DNA of 13,084 nucleotides from JAVBKP01 sp031553975 (GTDB lineage Bacteria; Bacillota; Clostridia; Peptostreptococcales; Anaerovoracaceae). The notes beneath the pieces are model-generated. The model did not search any database. It worked only from the letters and a program-made list of their open reading frames with translations, and was not told the DNA's origin. The number at the start of each line of letters is the position of its first letter. Position 1 is the first letter of the stretch. Positions 6,333 through 13,070 of this stretch are shown here, in pieces. The stretch spans positions 1 to 13,084 of the forward strand of contig JAVBKP010000096.1 in NCBI GenBank assembly GCA_031553975.1, written 5' to 3'. Made by a program: the position numbers and the translations under genes.

Positions 6333-7730
6333 TCATACAAACTCCACAAACACTTGATTGGAAATATCTATGCCTTTTCTGGTTAGCCTGATGAAATCGC
6401 CTTGTTGCTCTATTAACCCTTGGTCCATTAATTTAACCAACTGGTTTTGGTATAGTTTGAGGATGTTGTCTCCAAATCTTTTCTCAAAATCTAACATTGA
6501 AATTCCAATTGATTTTCTCATGCCTGTGAATATGTATTCTGACATATCATCTATACGAGAATTAGTATGTATCTCTGCTATCAGAGGGGACAGGTTGTGG
6601 TTTTTTGATTTAGAACCGTCCCAAATGGATAGGTATTGGTCTAGTTTTGTTGTATTGCTGTAGCGCACGCCCACATTGTGAGAATTCCTCACATAGCTAT
6701 GTGAGCCTAATCCAAACCCAATATACTCTTCCATGGACCAATACTTCAGATTGTGGCGGCACGCCCTACCGGGCATTGCGGCATTAGATATCTCATAATG
6801 CTCATACCCTGCTGTTTTCAATATATCCAATGCCGCGGCGTACATACGCCGGTCCAGGGCAGGATCTGTTTCTACTAGGTCGCCTTTTTCATATAGCTGC
6901 CAGAACGTAGTACCTTCTTCTAACTTGAGACTATAAAACGAAATATGTTCTGGCCTCAAGGCGACAATTTCCTTCAAATCCTCCTGCCATGGACCAATGC
7001 CCTGGGTGGGAATTCCGAACATCATGTCTATGTTAATGTTATCAAACCCTACCTGTCGTGCTATATGGTAGGCTTTGAGGAATTCCTCTTTTGTATGGAG
7101 CCGTCCTAAATATGTCAAAATATCTTGCTGCAGTGACTGGACGCCGATGCTCAATCGGTTGACGCCAGCGTCCAAATACCCCTTATATACCCCTGCTAGA
7201 TCATTGGGGACGGTTCTAAATGACCATACTGCCCCCGGATTCGACTCCATAGAGATTTCAGCATCATCAGATACCTTGAATCTCAACCTCACAGCATCCA
7301 ATATCCTCTTAATCTGCGCAGGGGAAAGTAGGGACGGTGTGCCTCCCCCAATGAAGATTGAGTCAACAACATGTTGCTGTTCATTTAGAACCGTCCCCAA
7401 TGAGGGGTTAAAAAAAATCTCTTGGCAAAGTGCCTCCACATACCCATCAATAGATGGCAAAGAAGAGGCAGGGCTCTGCCCAACACTTTTTTGCTGTTTT
7501 ATGGGGTCCCCGGCAGAGGACGAGCTTTGCTCGCCCTCTTTCAGTCTATCTTCAGGTAAAAATAGGGTCGGGCTCTGCCCAACACTTTTTTGGCCTTTTT
7601 CGGGGTCCCCAGCAGAGGACGAGCTTTGCTCGCCCTCTGTTGGGGCAGAAAAAGAAAGGAAGTCGCAGTACGCGCACTTCCTTTTGCAAAACGGTATGTG
7701 AATGTATATTCCTAATCGCTTTTCTTTCAC
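6333..7730 (-). CDS. hemW: radical-SAM heme chaperone HemW (formerly HemN-like), enlarged by in-frame repeats
   Basis: The start IYIHIPFCKRKCAYCDF holds the radical SAM motif C15-x3-C19-x2-C22 with the aromatic residue before C22. GGGTPSLLSPAQI (128-140), AGVNRLSIGVQSL (188-200), the FGIPTQ segment and RHNLKYW are further HemW signatures. The family binds a [4Fe-4S] cluster and SAM and delivers heme to respiratory proteins. At 465 residues it is about 80 longer than usual. Extra residues lie at about 28-92 (two repeats of EGEQSSSSAGDP...QKSVGQSP), 109-120, 168-177 and in the SIWDGSKSKNHN segment; all coincide with DNA repeats and keep the frame. Translation starts at GTG (7728-7730), five bases after the flagellin-like stop; the AGGA in that gene's last codons is the likely ribosome site. 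lepA-hemW linkage is common in Firmicutes. Confidence 0.93.
   Translation of the reverse strand: MKEKRLGIYIHIPFCKRKCAYCDFLSFSAPTEGEQSSSSAGDPEKGQKSVGQSPTLFLPEDRLKEGEQSSSSAGDPIKQQKSVGQSPASSLPSIDGYVEALCQEIFFNPSLGTVLNEQQHVVDSIFIGGGTPSLLSPAQIKRILDAVRLRFKVSDDAEISMESNPGAVWSFRTVPNDLAGVYKGYLDAGVNRLSIGVQSLQQDILTYLGRLHTKEEFLKAYHIARQVGFDNINIDMMFGIPTQGIGPWQEDLKEIVALRPEHISFYSLKLEEGTTFWQLYEKGDLVETDPALDRRMYAAALDILKTAGYEHYEISNAAMPGRACRHNLKYWSMEEYIGFGLGSHSYVRNSHNVGVRYSNTTKLDQYLSIWDGSKSKNHNLSPLIAEIHTNSRIDDMSEYIFTGMRKSIGISMLDFEKRFGDNILKLYQNQLVKLMDQGLIEQQGDFIRLTRKGIDISNQVFVEFV
6608..6627 (+). repeat. third, slightly diverged copy of the GAACCGTCCC element within hemW
   Basis: ATTTAGAACCGTCCC is identical to the copy at 7381-7403, followed by one mismatch and AATG (19 of 20). 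In hemW it encodes the SIWDGSKS segment, a different phase from the other two copies. Confidence 0.7.
7201..7223 (-). repeat. 23-bp repeat in hemW, arm 1 of a perfect inverted pair
   Basis: This 23-bp segment is the exact reverse complement of 7381-7403. On the coding strand it encodes SFRTVPND, inserted between the conserved ESNPG and AGVNRLSIG motifs of HemW. Confidence 0.85.
7381..7403 (+). repeat. 23-bp repeat in hemW, arm 2 of a perfect inverted pair
   Basis: Perfect inverted partner of 7201-7223, with 157 bases between the arms. On the coding strand it gives SLGTVLNE, placed just before the VDSIFIGGGTPS motif of HemW. Confidence 0.85.
7471..7539 (-). repeat. 69-bp GC-rich repeat, copy A, within hemW
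   Basis: It matches copy B (7570-7638) at 63 of 69 positions by hand alignment. Each copy holds three short palindromes: GGGCTCTGCCC, GGGGTCCCC and CGAGCTTTGCTCG. The coding strand reads EGEQSSSSAGDPIKQQKSVGQSP.. in the hemW frame. The copies start 99 bases apart (33 codons). Confidence 0.88.
7570..7638 (-). repeat. 69-bp GC-rich repeat, copy B, within hemW
   Basis: Same orientation and reading frame as copy A, 99 bases apart. It encodes the EGEQSSSSAGDPEKGQKSV peptide. The differences are mostly clustered in the CTG/GCC spacer next to the T run, plus one change beside GGGGTCCCC. Confidence 0.88.
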
Positions 7731-7735
7731 TTATA

Positions 7736-8479
7736 TTATCCTAATAATTGTAATACGTTTTGGCTACTTAGTCTAGAAGAAGCCAATGCTGCTGTAGATG
7801 AGTTAGACATAATATTCGCAGCACTCCACTGTGTATATGCCTCAGCCATATCTACATCTCTAATTCTAGATTCTGCATCCACTTGATTTGAGATTTGATC
7901 AGAAAGATTCCTGATTTGAGATTCTGACTGGTTGGCCTTGGCCCCCATACCCGATCTCATAGTATTCACCGAATCAGCTAGGCTACGAATTTGATCAGTT
8001 GACATATCCCCTGTCATATTCTTTAAGCTATCGGCAAACTCAGTGGTCATACCTGATGTTTGATTCTCAGCAAACAAGTCAATTCCATTCACTGTAGAAT
8101 TCTTTACCGTATCTACAATAGAATTGGCTGTCGCTTGCATTTGTGTCTTAACAATTTGCTTATCACTATCACTCATCAATGGACTTTCCATCTGGGCCGA
8201 ATACCCTTGCATATCCACTAAGCTATCGCTAATAGAACCCATGGTTCCCTCAGCAGAATTTAAGAATGATAACGCATCTTGAACATTAGATCTTTGTTGT
8301 GTCATGCCTTGGATTTCTCCACGCATCTTCTCCGATATAGCTATCCCTGCTGCATCGTCGGATGCTCTGTTAATCGCACTACCAGTACCAAGCTTCTCAG
8401 TCCATTTTGCTCTGATTTCATTCATTTGAGAATTGGCATTCAAGTTTTGGAGTGAGCTTGCGTTGTTATTTATTTTCAT
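7736..8479 (-). CDS. short divergent flagellin-like protein
   Basis: A 247-residue protein with both ends of flagellin and almost nothing between. The N-terminus (MKINNNASSLQNLNANSQM) and INRASDDAAGIAISEKMRGE (about residues 36-55), then ALSFLNSAEGTM, match the D0/D1 helices. The C-terminus has SRIRDVDMAEAYTQWSAANI and ends NVLQLLG. It departs from standard flagellins by lacking the usual A-NQ-x-P near the end (here SSRLSSQ) and by WTEKLGTGSAINR where E-KLSSGLRINR is usual. The start at 8479 is chosen over 8518 because AAGGAGG lies nine bases upstream and flagellins begin M-(K/R)-INNN. It sits alone between lepA and hemW with no other flagellar gene in view. It may be a minor or alternative filament protein; function is not established. 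Confidence 0.88.
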   Translation of the reverse strand: MKINNNASSLQNLNANSQMNEIRAKWTEKLGTGSAINRASDDAAGIAISEKMRGEIQGMTQQRSNVQDALSFLNSAEGTMGSISDSLVDMQGYSAQMESPLMSDSDKQIVKTQMQATANSIVDTVKNSTVNGIDLFAENQTSGMTTEFADSLKNMTGDMSTDQIRSLADSVNTMRSGMGAKANQSESQIRNLSDQISNQVDAESRIRDVDMAEAYTQWSAANIMSNSSTAALASSRLSSQNVLQLLG

Positions 8480-8488
8480 TTCTCCCAG

Positions 8489-8495
8489 CCTCCTT
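8489..8495 (-). promoter_or_regulatory. ribosome binding site that fixes the flagellin-like start
   Basis: AAGGAGG on the minus strand lies nine bases before the ATG at 8479. It falls inside the longer open frame that begins at 8518, so that longer start is unlikely. Confidence 0.85.
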
Positions 8496-8553
8496 GCCAG
8501 ATAATGTGTAATCGCCATAACCCTATGGGATCACTTCTACTGTATCACCTTAA

Positions 8554-8582
8554 AATCTATCACATCCGAACCAAATAGTCAA
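8554..8582 (-). promoter_or_regulatory. probable sigma-A promoter with extended -10 for the flagellin-like gene
   Basis: On the minus strand TTGACT (8577-8582) and TAGATT (8554-8559) are 17 bases apart, with TG placed as an extended -10. It predicts a leader of about 70 bases. No sigma-28-type (TAAA / GCCGATAA) flagellar promoter was seen in this gap. Confidence 0.55.
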
Positions 8583-8623
8583 CATATATTGCTAAAATTT
8601 TGACAAATACTACTTATATAATC

Positions 8624-10438
8624 TTATTTGTTGTCATCATACTTCAAAACAGCTGTAAATGCCTCTTGTGGGACTTCTACTGTTCCGAATTGACGCATAC
8701 GTTTTTTACCTTCTTTTTGCTTTTCAAGAAGCTTTTTTTTACGTGAAATATCTCCACCATAACATTTGGCCAATACGTCTTTTCGTAACGCCCTTACAGT
8801 CTCTCTTGCTATGACTTTAGCCCCTACAGATGCCTGAATTGGAACCTCGAACTGATGAGATGGTATAATCTCTTTTAGTTTCTCACAAACAAACTTCCCT
8901 CTAGCGTAGGCTTTGCTCTCATGGACAATCATGGAAAAAGCATCCACCAATTCTTTGTTTAACAATAAATCTAGTTTGACCAGTTTTGATTTGTTATATC
9001 CGATTAACTCATAATCAAATGATCCATACCCACGTGTCTTTGACTTCAGCGCATCAAAGAAGTCATATATTACTTCGTTCAGTGGCATTTCATAATTCAG
9101 GTTGACACGGGTTGGGGTGATGTATTCCATGTGCTTCATGGTGCCACGGCGATCTTGGCATATTTCCATTATACTTCCAACATACTCATTTGGAACCATA
9201 ATATTTGCATTTACAATCGGTTCTTCAATAAAATCTATATCTGTTATTTTAGGCAAGTTGCTAGGGTTCTGAATCAGTTCCACTTCACCATCTGTCTTTG
9301 TCACCTTATAAATAACGCTAGGTGATGTGGTGATAATCCCTAAGTCAAACTCCCTTTCAAGTCTTTCCACCATGATTTCCATATGTAAAAGTCCTAAAAA
9401 TCCACACCTAAAACCAAATCCTAACGCCACTGATGTCTCTGGCTCAAATACCAAAGCCGCATCGTTGACTTGCAGTTTTTCTAAGGCATCCTTTACGTCT
9501 TCGTATTTTTGCCCTTCTGCTGGGTATACACCGCAAAATACCATAGATTGGACTTTTTTGTACCCTGGGAAGGCCTCTTCTGTAGGATTATCTGCTAGTG
9601 TTATGGTATCGCCCACCCTAGCATCTGCCACTTGTTTTATGCTTCCTGTTATGTATCCTACTTCCCCTGCTCTTAGGCTAACCACTGGTGTAGGTCCTGG
9701 TGCATATACGCCCACTTCCGTGACTTCGTACTTTTTGTCTGTATTCATCAGCTTGATGATATCGCCTTTTTTCACTATGCCATCTACAATACGTGTGTAA
9801 ATGACTACACCTTTGTAATTATCGTAATAGGAATCAAAGATCATAGCCTTCAATTTGCCGTCTGGTTTGCCTGTAGGCGCAGGAACTTTCGCTACCACAG
9901 CCTCTAGCACATCTGTGATGTTGAGCCCTTCTTTTGCTGAAATAAGGGGCGCCTCGCTGGCGTCGATTCCTATGACCTCTTCTACCTCTAGCTTGACTTC
10001 CTCTGGTCTTGCACTTGGCAAGTCAATTTTGTTGACCACAGGTATGATTTCAAGGTTCTCCTCCAATGCCAAATACACATTGGCTAGTGTCTGGGCTTCC
10101 ACTCCTTGTGTGGCATCCACAATAAGCAAAGCACCTTCGCAGGCTGCAAGGCTTCGTGATACTTCATAAGTAAAGTCTACATGGCCTGGTGTATCTATTA
10201 AATTCAAAATATACTCTTGTCCATCTTTGGCTTTGTATGCAAGCCGGGTGGTCTGTAGCTTGATGGTAATGCCGCGCTCACGCTCTAAATCCATATTATC
10301 CAGGAACTGCTCTTTCATGTCACGATCTGCCACAAGTCCTGTATTTTGAATCAGTCTGTCTGCTAAGGTTGACTTTCCATGGTCAATATGGGCAATAATA
10401 CAAAAATTCCGTATATATTCCTGATAAGATTTTGTCAT
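8624..10438 (-). CDS. lepA: elongation factor 4 (LepA), ribosome back-translocase GTPase
   Basis: A full-length LepA of 604 residues. GTPase motifs are intact: G1 AHIDHGKST (16-24), G2 RGIT (55-58), G3 DTPGH (82-86), G4 NKID (136-139) and G5 in ISAKEGL. The region GFRCGFLGLLHMEI is the EF-G/LepA domain III signature, and the C-terminal KCYGGDISRKKKLLEKQKEG is specific to the LepA C-terminal domain. It acts on stalled or mistranslocated ribosomes, or in initiation/assembly according to some reports. The ATG at 10438 has AGGAG nine bases upstream and its own promoter. No clear terminator follows, so read-through into the flagellin-like gene and hemW is possible. Confidence 0.98.
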   Translation of the reverse strand: MTKSYQEYIRNFCIIAHIDHGKSTLADRLIQNTGLVADRDMKEQFLDNMDLERERGITIKLQTTRLAYKAKDGQEYILNLIDTPGHVDFTYEVSRSLAACEGALLIVDATQGVEAQTLANVYLALEENLEIIPVVNKIDLPSARPEEVKLEVEEVIGIDASEAPLISAKEGLNITDVLEAVVAKVPAPTGKPDGKLKAMIFDSYYDNYKGVVIYTRIVDGIVKKGDIIKLMNTDKKYEVTEVGVYAPGPTPVVSLRAGEVGYITGSIKQVADARVGDTITLADNPTEEAFPGYKKVQSMVFCGVYPAEGQKYEDVKDALEKLQVNDAALVFEPETSVALGFGFRCGFLGLLHMEIMVERLEREFDLGIITTSPSVIYKVTKTDGEVELIQNPSNLPKITDIDFIEEPIVNANIMVPNEYVGSIMEICQDRRGTMKHMEYITPTRVNLNYEMPLNEVIYDFFDALKSKTRGYGSFDYELIGYNKSKLVKLDLLLNKELVDAFSMIVHESKAYARGKFVCEKLKEIIPSHQFEVPIQASVGAKVIARETVRALRKDVLAKCYGGDISRKKKLLEKQKEGKKRMRQFGTVEVPQEAFTAVLKYDDNK

Positions 10439-10476
10439 CAGTTTGTTCTCCTGTTATTTCTTCAATTTACTTATTC

Positions 10477-10505
10477 ATTATAGCCAATAAAACAGAAAAC
10501 TGCAA
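10477..10505 (-). promoter_or_regulatory. sigma-A promoter of lepA
   Basis: On the minus strand TTGCAG (10500-10505) and a consensus TATAAT (10477-10482) are separated by exactly 17 bases. Predicted transcription start is near 10470, about 30 bases before the ATG. The -35 lies within the descending arm of the upstream terminator. Confidence 0.75.
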
Positions 10506-10525
10506 GAAAAACAGCTCTTGCAGTT
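10491..10525 (-). terminator. rho-independent terminator of the gpr-spoIIP unit
   Basis: AACTGCAAGA / TCTTGCAGTT form a perfect 10-bp inverted repeat (10498-10507 with 10516-10525) with an 8-base loop. On the minus strand a T-rich tail (TTCTGTTTTATT) follows. It lies about 40 bases after the stop of the 106-residue gene. Confidence 0.75.
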
Positions 10526-10564
10526 CTGAATTAATTCAATTTCTTTGTTTTGGGTGTCACTGCG

Positions 10565-10885
10565 CTACAATACCTCAACGCCATAGGCTTCTCTAGAAGG
10601 TTCTTCTTCCTCTTCTTTTAGCCCTAACCCTACTGCCATATTCTCATAGGTATTTTGTACTTTCGTTGTGATGTTATATTTTACCTCATTCATTGTTTGG
10701 GAAATATGCTCTGTATCCACCACAGCTGTCATGCCAAAACCAGTGATCTCCAAGATATTCTCTGATATCTTTCTAAACTCTGGCAAAAAATCGTTGTCAT
10801 TGTTGGTCATGTCAATATAGGAATTGTTCACCTGCCCTATTCCAAACATAAATAAAGGAATGATTATCATTAGTAAATTTTTCAT
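10565..10885 (-). CDS. small putative exported or membrane-anchored protein, 106 residues, unknown function
   Basis: I do not recognise a family. Residues 1-17 (MKNLLMIIIPLFMFGIG) form a hydrophobic N-terminal segment that may be an uncleaved anchor or signal peptide; no lipobox Cys is present. The rest is mildly acidic with a helical look (FRKISENILEITGFGMTAVV, then QTMNEVKYNITTKVQNTYEN) and an EEEEE run near the end. It begins ten bases after the spoIIP stop, with GTAGGAA as ribosome site, and is followed by the terminator. Co-transcription with gpr and spoIIP would make it a candidate sporulation protein; this is inference from position. Confidence 0.75.
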   Translation of the reverse strand: MKNLLMIIIPLFMFGIGQVNNSYIDMTNNDNDFLPEFRKISENILEITGFGMTAVVDTEHISQTMNEVKYNITTKVQNTYENMAVGLGLKEEEEEPSREAYGVEVL

Positions 10886-10895
10886 ATTTTCCTAC

Positions 10896-11978
10896 CTATT
10901 TCCAATTGTCTTTTATAGCCTCAGCCAAAACTTTTCCAAAGCATTGGGCCGCTGCTACCGATTCATCAATATGATTTTGGTTGTTGCCCACTTCTAGTAA
11001 CATGTAGTAGTCTGACACATATTCATTGAATTTATACGGTTTTTCTATGACATCTCTAGCAATGCCTGGGTATTTTTTGTTGGATTTTTCTATCATATAG
11101 TCAGCCAAAACCCTTAGTGCTTTGACGTTTTCATTCTGTGTCCCTACAACAAATCCATATTTAGCCACCTTTGATCCATCTACCGTAGCAATCTGAGGTT
11201 GGTTTTTTGTATATCCTGCCGCATCTCTATGTAAATCAATTACTATTTTAGGTGCTTTGGTAGATGCAATGAGCCCTTTGATGGTCTCTAACGATCTGTT
11301 ATACGATTTATTATAAGACGGAGAATCATGCAATGTTTTGTCGTGGATTACTTGTATCCCTTGGGCTTCAAGCTCCTTTTCAAGCGCATCTCCTACTTGT
11401 CTCACAGTGGCTTTTTCTGCTATGGCATGAAAATTCCCTTCAGAGACTGGCAAATAAGACTCTGTAGCATGGGTGTGATATATAATTACCACAGGTTTGC
11501 TGGCATCTATTTTCATTTGCTTTGGTGTCTCTTTAGGTATTTCACTTGCTACCACTGCTGGTTTTGTGGCTTTTGTATCTGGACTCTGCTGCACTGGCTC
11601 TGCGGTCTCAGTCGCTACTTTCGCTCCTTGCTGATCCCCTTCTCCCTCCATATCATGTGCCTCGGTGGTATCCACTGCTGCAATCATAGGATAGGCGGCA
11701 TCAACAAAACCAGAAAGCACTGCTATGCTATCCTCTGGCGTGCCTCTTGGAGACACCAAACCTCTAGAGACCGCCTCTAGGCCTTTGTCGATATAGGACA
11801 GTAGTTGTTGGTTTCCTTCTTCACGTATCTCATTATTAATTGTGGCTTTTGCCTCACTTTGCTCATTGGTGATTTCCCAATTAAAAACATATCCGCCAAT
11901 GGACAGTCCTAACATTGTCCAAATGGCAAAGAAAAAAATTGTGTTTTTCTGTTTGGTTCTTGCATTTCTTCTTCCCAT
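10896..11978 (-). CDS. spoIIP: stage II sporulation protein P, engulfment amidase/endopeptidase
   Basis: A 360-residue SpoIIP. An N-terminal membrane segment lies at about residues 13-31, followed by a polar linker rich in Glu/Thr/Pro (about 105-155). The catalytic domain starts at KPVVIIYHTHATESYLPVS (161-179). HTH (168-170) with E173, DLHRDAAG (248-255, H250) and LLEVGNNQNH (327-336, E329) are the conserved zinc and catalytic motifs of this N-acetylmuramoyl-L-alanine amidase family. With SpoIID and SpoIIM it remodels septal peptidoglycan during engulfment. The start at 11978 has GGGAG upstream and lies 30 bases after gpr. gpr-spoIIP pairing is conserved in Bacillus and Clostridia. Length is normal. 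Confidence 0.96.
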   Translation of the reverse strand: MGRRNARTKQKNTIFFFAIWTMLGLSIGGYVFNWEITNEQSEAKATINNEIREEGNQQLLSYIDKGLEAVSRGLVSPRGTPEDSIAVLSGFVDAAYPMIAAVDTTEAHDMEGEGDQQGAKVATETAEPVQQSPDTKATKPAVVASEIPKETPKQMKIDASKPVVIIYHTHATESYLPVSEGNFHAIAEKATVRQVGDALEKELEAQGIQVIHDKTLHDSPSYNKSYNRSLETIKGLIASTKAPKIVIDLHRDAAGYTKNQPQIATVDGSKVAKYGFVVGTQNENVKALRVLADYMIEKSNKKYPGIARDVIEKPYKFNEYVSDYYMLLEVGNNQNHIDESVAAAQCFGKVLAEAIKDNWK

Positions 11979-12008
11979 GTGTATTCTCCCTTCGAAGAAG
12001 TATATGCA

Positions 12009-12980
12009 TCAATCAAATGAATTATGAACCTCAGAAAGACTCATGGCTGGATGAAGTACGTCATTGATTCCATTTGCCAACACGTTGGAAAATTCATGGA
12101 CTATCGTGTCCACTTCTGTAACGGTAACAATCATTTTCCCGCTCAAATCCTTCATGAATTGACCTGCTAGCTCAGGTTCTGTCTCTAGGGCCACGGCAAG
12201 ACCTGCAATGTGGTCGCTGATCTCTGTTCCGAATTCTTCCACCCCGTAGCCCATCAAGGTGTCAAAAATCAATGTGGCCGAGTCAATAACCGTTGGTACG
12301 CCTATGGCTATGACCTCTACGCCAAGGCTTTCTTTGTTCAATCCTTTGCGATGATTGCCCATGCCTGCTCCTGGGTTAATGCCTGTATTGGATATTTGTA
12401 TCGTAGTGTTGATCCTATCTTTGTTGCGGGCAGCCAGCGCATCAATGGCAATGACTACATCGGGTTTGATGTTATCTACCACACCTTTGACAATATCTAC
12501 GCTCTCTACACCAGTGTCTCCCATGACGCCAGGTGTTATGGCACTGACACAGCCTACACCAGATTCCATTTTATCCTTGTATGTGAGGAAATAATGCCTT
12601 GTAGCTGTAATCTTGTCTGCGGTCAAAGGCCCAAGAGCATCGGGGGTGACTTTTGTATTGCCAAGGCCCACCACCAAAGCATTGAGATTTTTCTTCTCAG
12701 GTAGCATTTTTTTCAGTTCTGCCCCAATGGTATCACTGCATTTGCGTTTTAGCTTGTCGTCTATCTCATCTATTTTTGGAATTTCTATGGTGACATAGCT
12801 CCCTATGGGCTTGCCCATGGACTCTGCCCCAGCCTCTGTTGTTATTTTTATCTCCAAGACTTTAATGCTGTCCTTCATGTCTTCTTTGATCTCTACCCCT
12901 GATATTTCAACGTCATTTTCTTCGTGGTACATCTCTTTGTTTTCCACTGCTAGGTCTGTTCTGAATTTCAATTTTGCCAT
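12009..12980 (-). CDS. gpr: germination (spore) protease GPR
   Basis: A 323-residue member of aspartic-type peptidase family A25, which degrades small acid-soluble spore proteins during germination. RTDLAVE at residues 7-13 is the propeptide region seen in the zymogen. LVVGLGNTKVTPDALGP (102-118, Asp114) and VVIAIDALAARNKDRI (175-190, Asp180) hold the two essential Asp residues. Their spacing of 66 equals that of Asp127 and Asp193 in the B. megaterium enzyme. INPGAGMGNHRKGLNKESLG (201-220) is another strongly conserved block. Length agrees with clostridial GPR, shorter than the Bacillus form. The ATG at 12980 has AAGGGG upstream. It is divergent from rpsT with a 90-base gap, with a forespore-type promoter. 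Confidence 0.97.
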   Translation of the reverse strand: MAKLKFRTDLAVENKEMYHEENDVEISGVEIKEDMKDSIKVLEIKITTEAGAESMGKPIGSYVTIEIPKIDEIDDKLKRKCSDTIGAELKKMLPEKKNLNALVVGLGNTKVTPDALGPLTADKITATRHYFLTYKDKMESGVGCVSAITPGVMGDTGVESVDIVKGVVDNIKPDVVIAIDALAARNKDRINTTIQISNTGINPGAGMGNHRKGLNKESLGVEVIAIGVPTVIDSATLIFDTLMGYGVEEFGTEISDHIAGLAVALETEPELAGQFMKDLSGKMIVTVTEVDTIVHEFSNVLANGINDVLHPAMSLSEVHNSFD

Positions 12981-13005
12981 AATATCCCCTTTTTATTTTT
13001 TTCGC

Positions 13006-13034
13006 TTGCATTTAGTTTGTTTTCGGGTTATACT
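13006..13034 (+). promoter_or_regulatory. rpsT: sigma-A promoter of rpsT
   Basis: TTGCAT (13006-13011) and TATACT (13029-13034) are separated by 17 bases. Transcription would begin near 13041, leaving a leader of about 30 bases with a GGGGTGA ribosome site. Confidence 0.7.
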
Positions 13035-13042
13035 TTTTATGC
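13013..13042 (-). promoter_or_regulatory. gpr: candidate sigma-F/sigma-G promoter of gpr
   Basis: On the minus strand GCATAA (13037-13042) fits the forespore -35 and CAAACTA (13013-13019) fits the CATnnTA -10 with one mismatch, spaced by 17 bases. A start near 13006 gives a 26-base leader with AAGGGG. gpr is forespore-expressed in known spore-formers. It fully overlaps the rpsT promoter on the other strand. Confidence 0.45.
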
Positions 13043-13070
13043 AATATTTATTGAAAGTGGGGTGAAAAAT

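Noticed and set aside
7326..7340. A further GGGACGG match to the dispersed element.
   Set aside because: It encodes the conserved GGGTPS motif and matches the element only over about nine bases, so it is native hemW sequence.
7201..7403. The 23-bp inverted repeat pair could flank an invertible segment.
   Set aside because: The segment encodes the conserved GGGTPS core of HemW; inversion would destroy the gene, and a third copy elsewhere in hemW fits dispersed repeats better.
7471..7638. Start of a CRISPR array.
   Set aside because: Only two units, too long and imperfect, in an open reading frame, with no regular spacers.
7075..7701. 208-codon plus-strand ORF opposite hemW.
   Set aside because: It is a shadow of hemW, whose motifs are unmistakable; the same holds for other plus-strand ORFs opposite lepA, gpr, spoIIP and the sheath.
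8583..8623. Terminator after lepA.
   Set aside because: Only a short AT-rich near-palindrome (ATTTTGACAAAT) is present, with no GC stem or T-tract.
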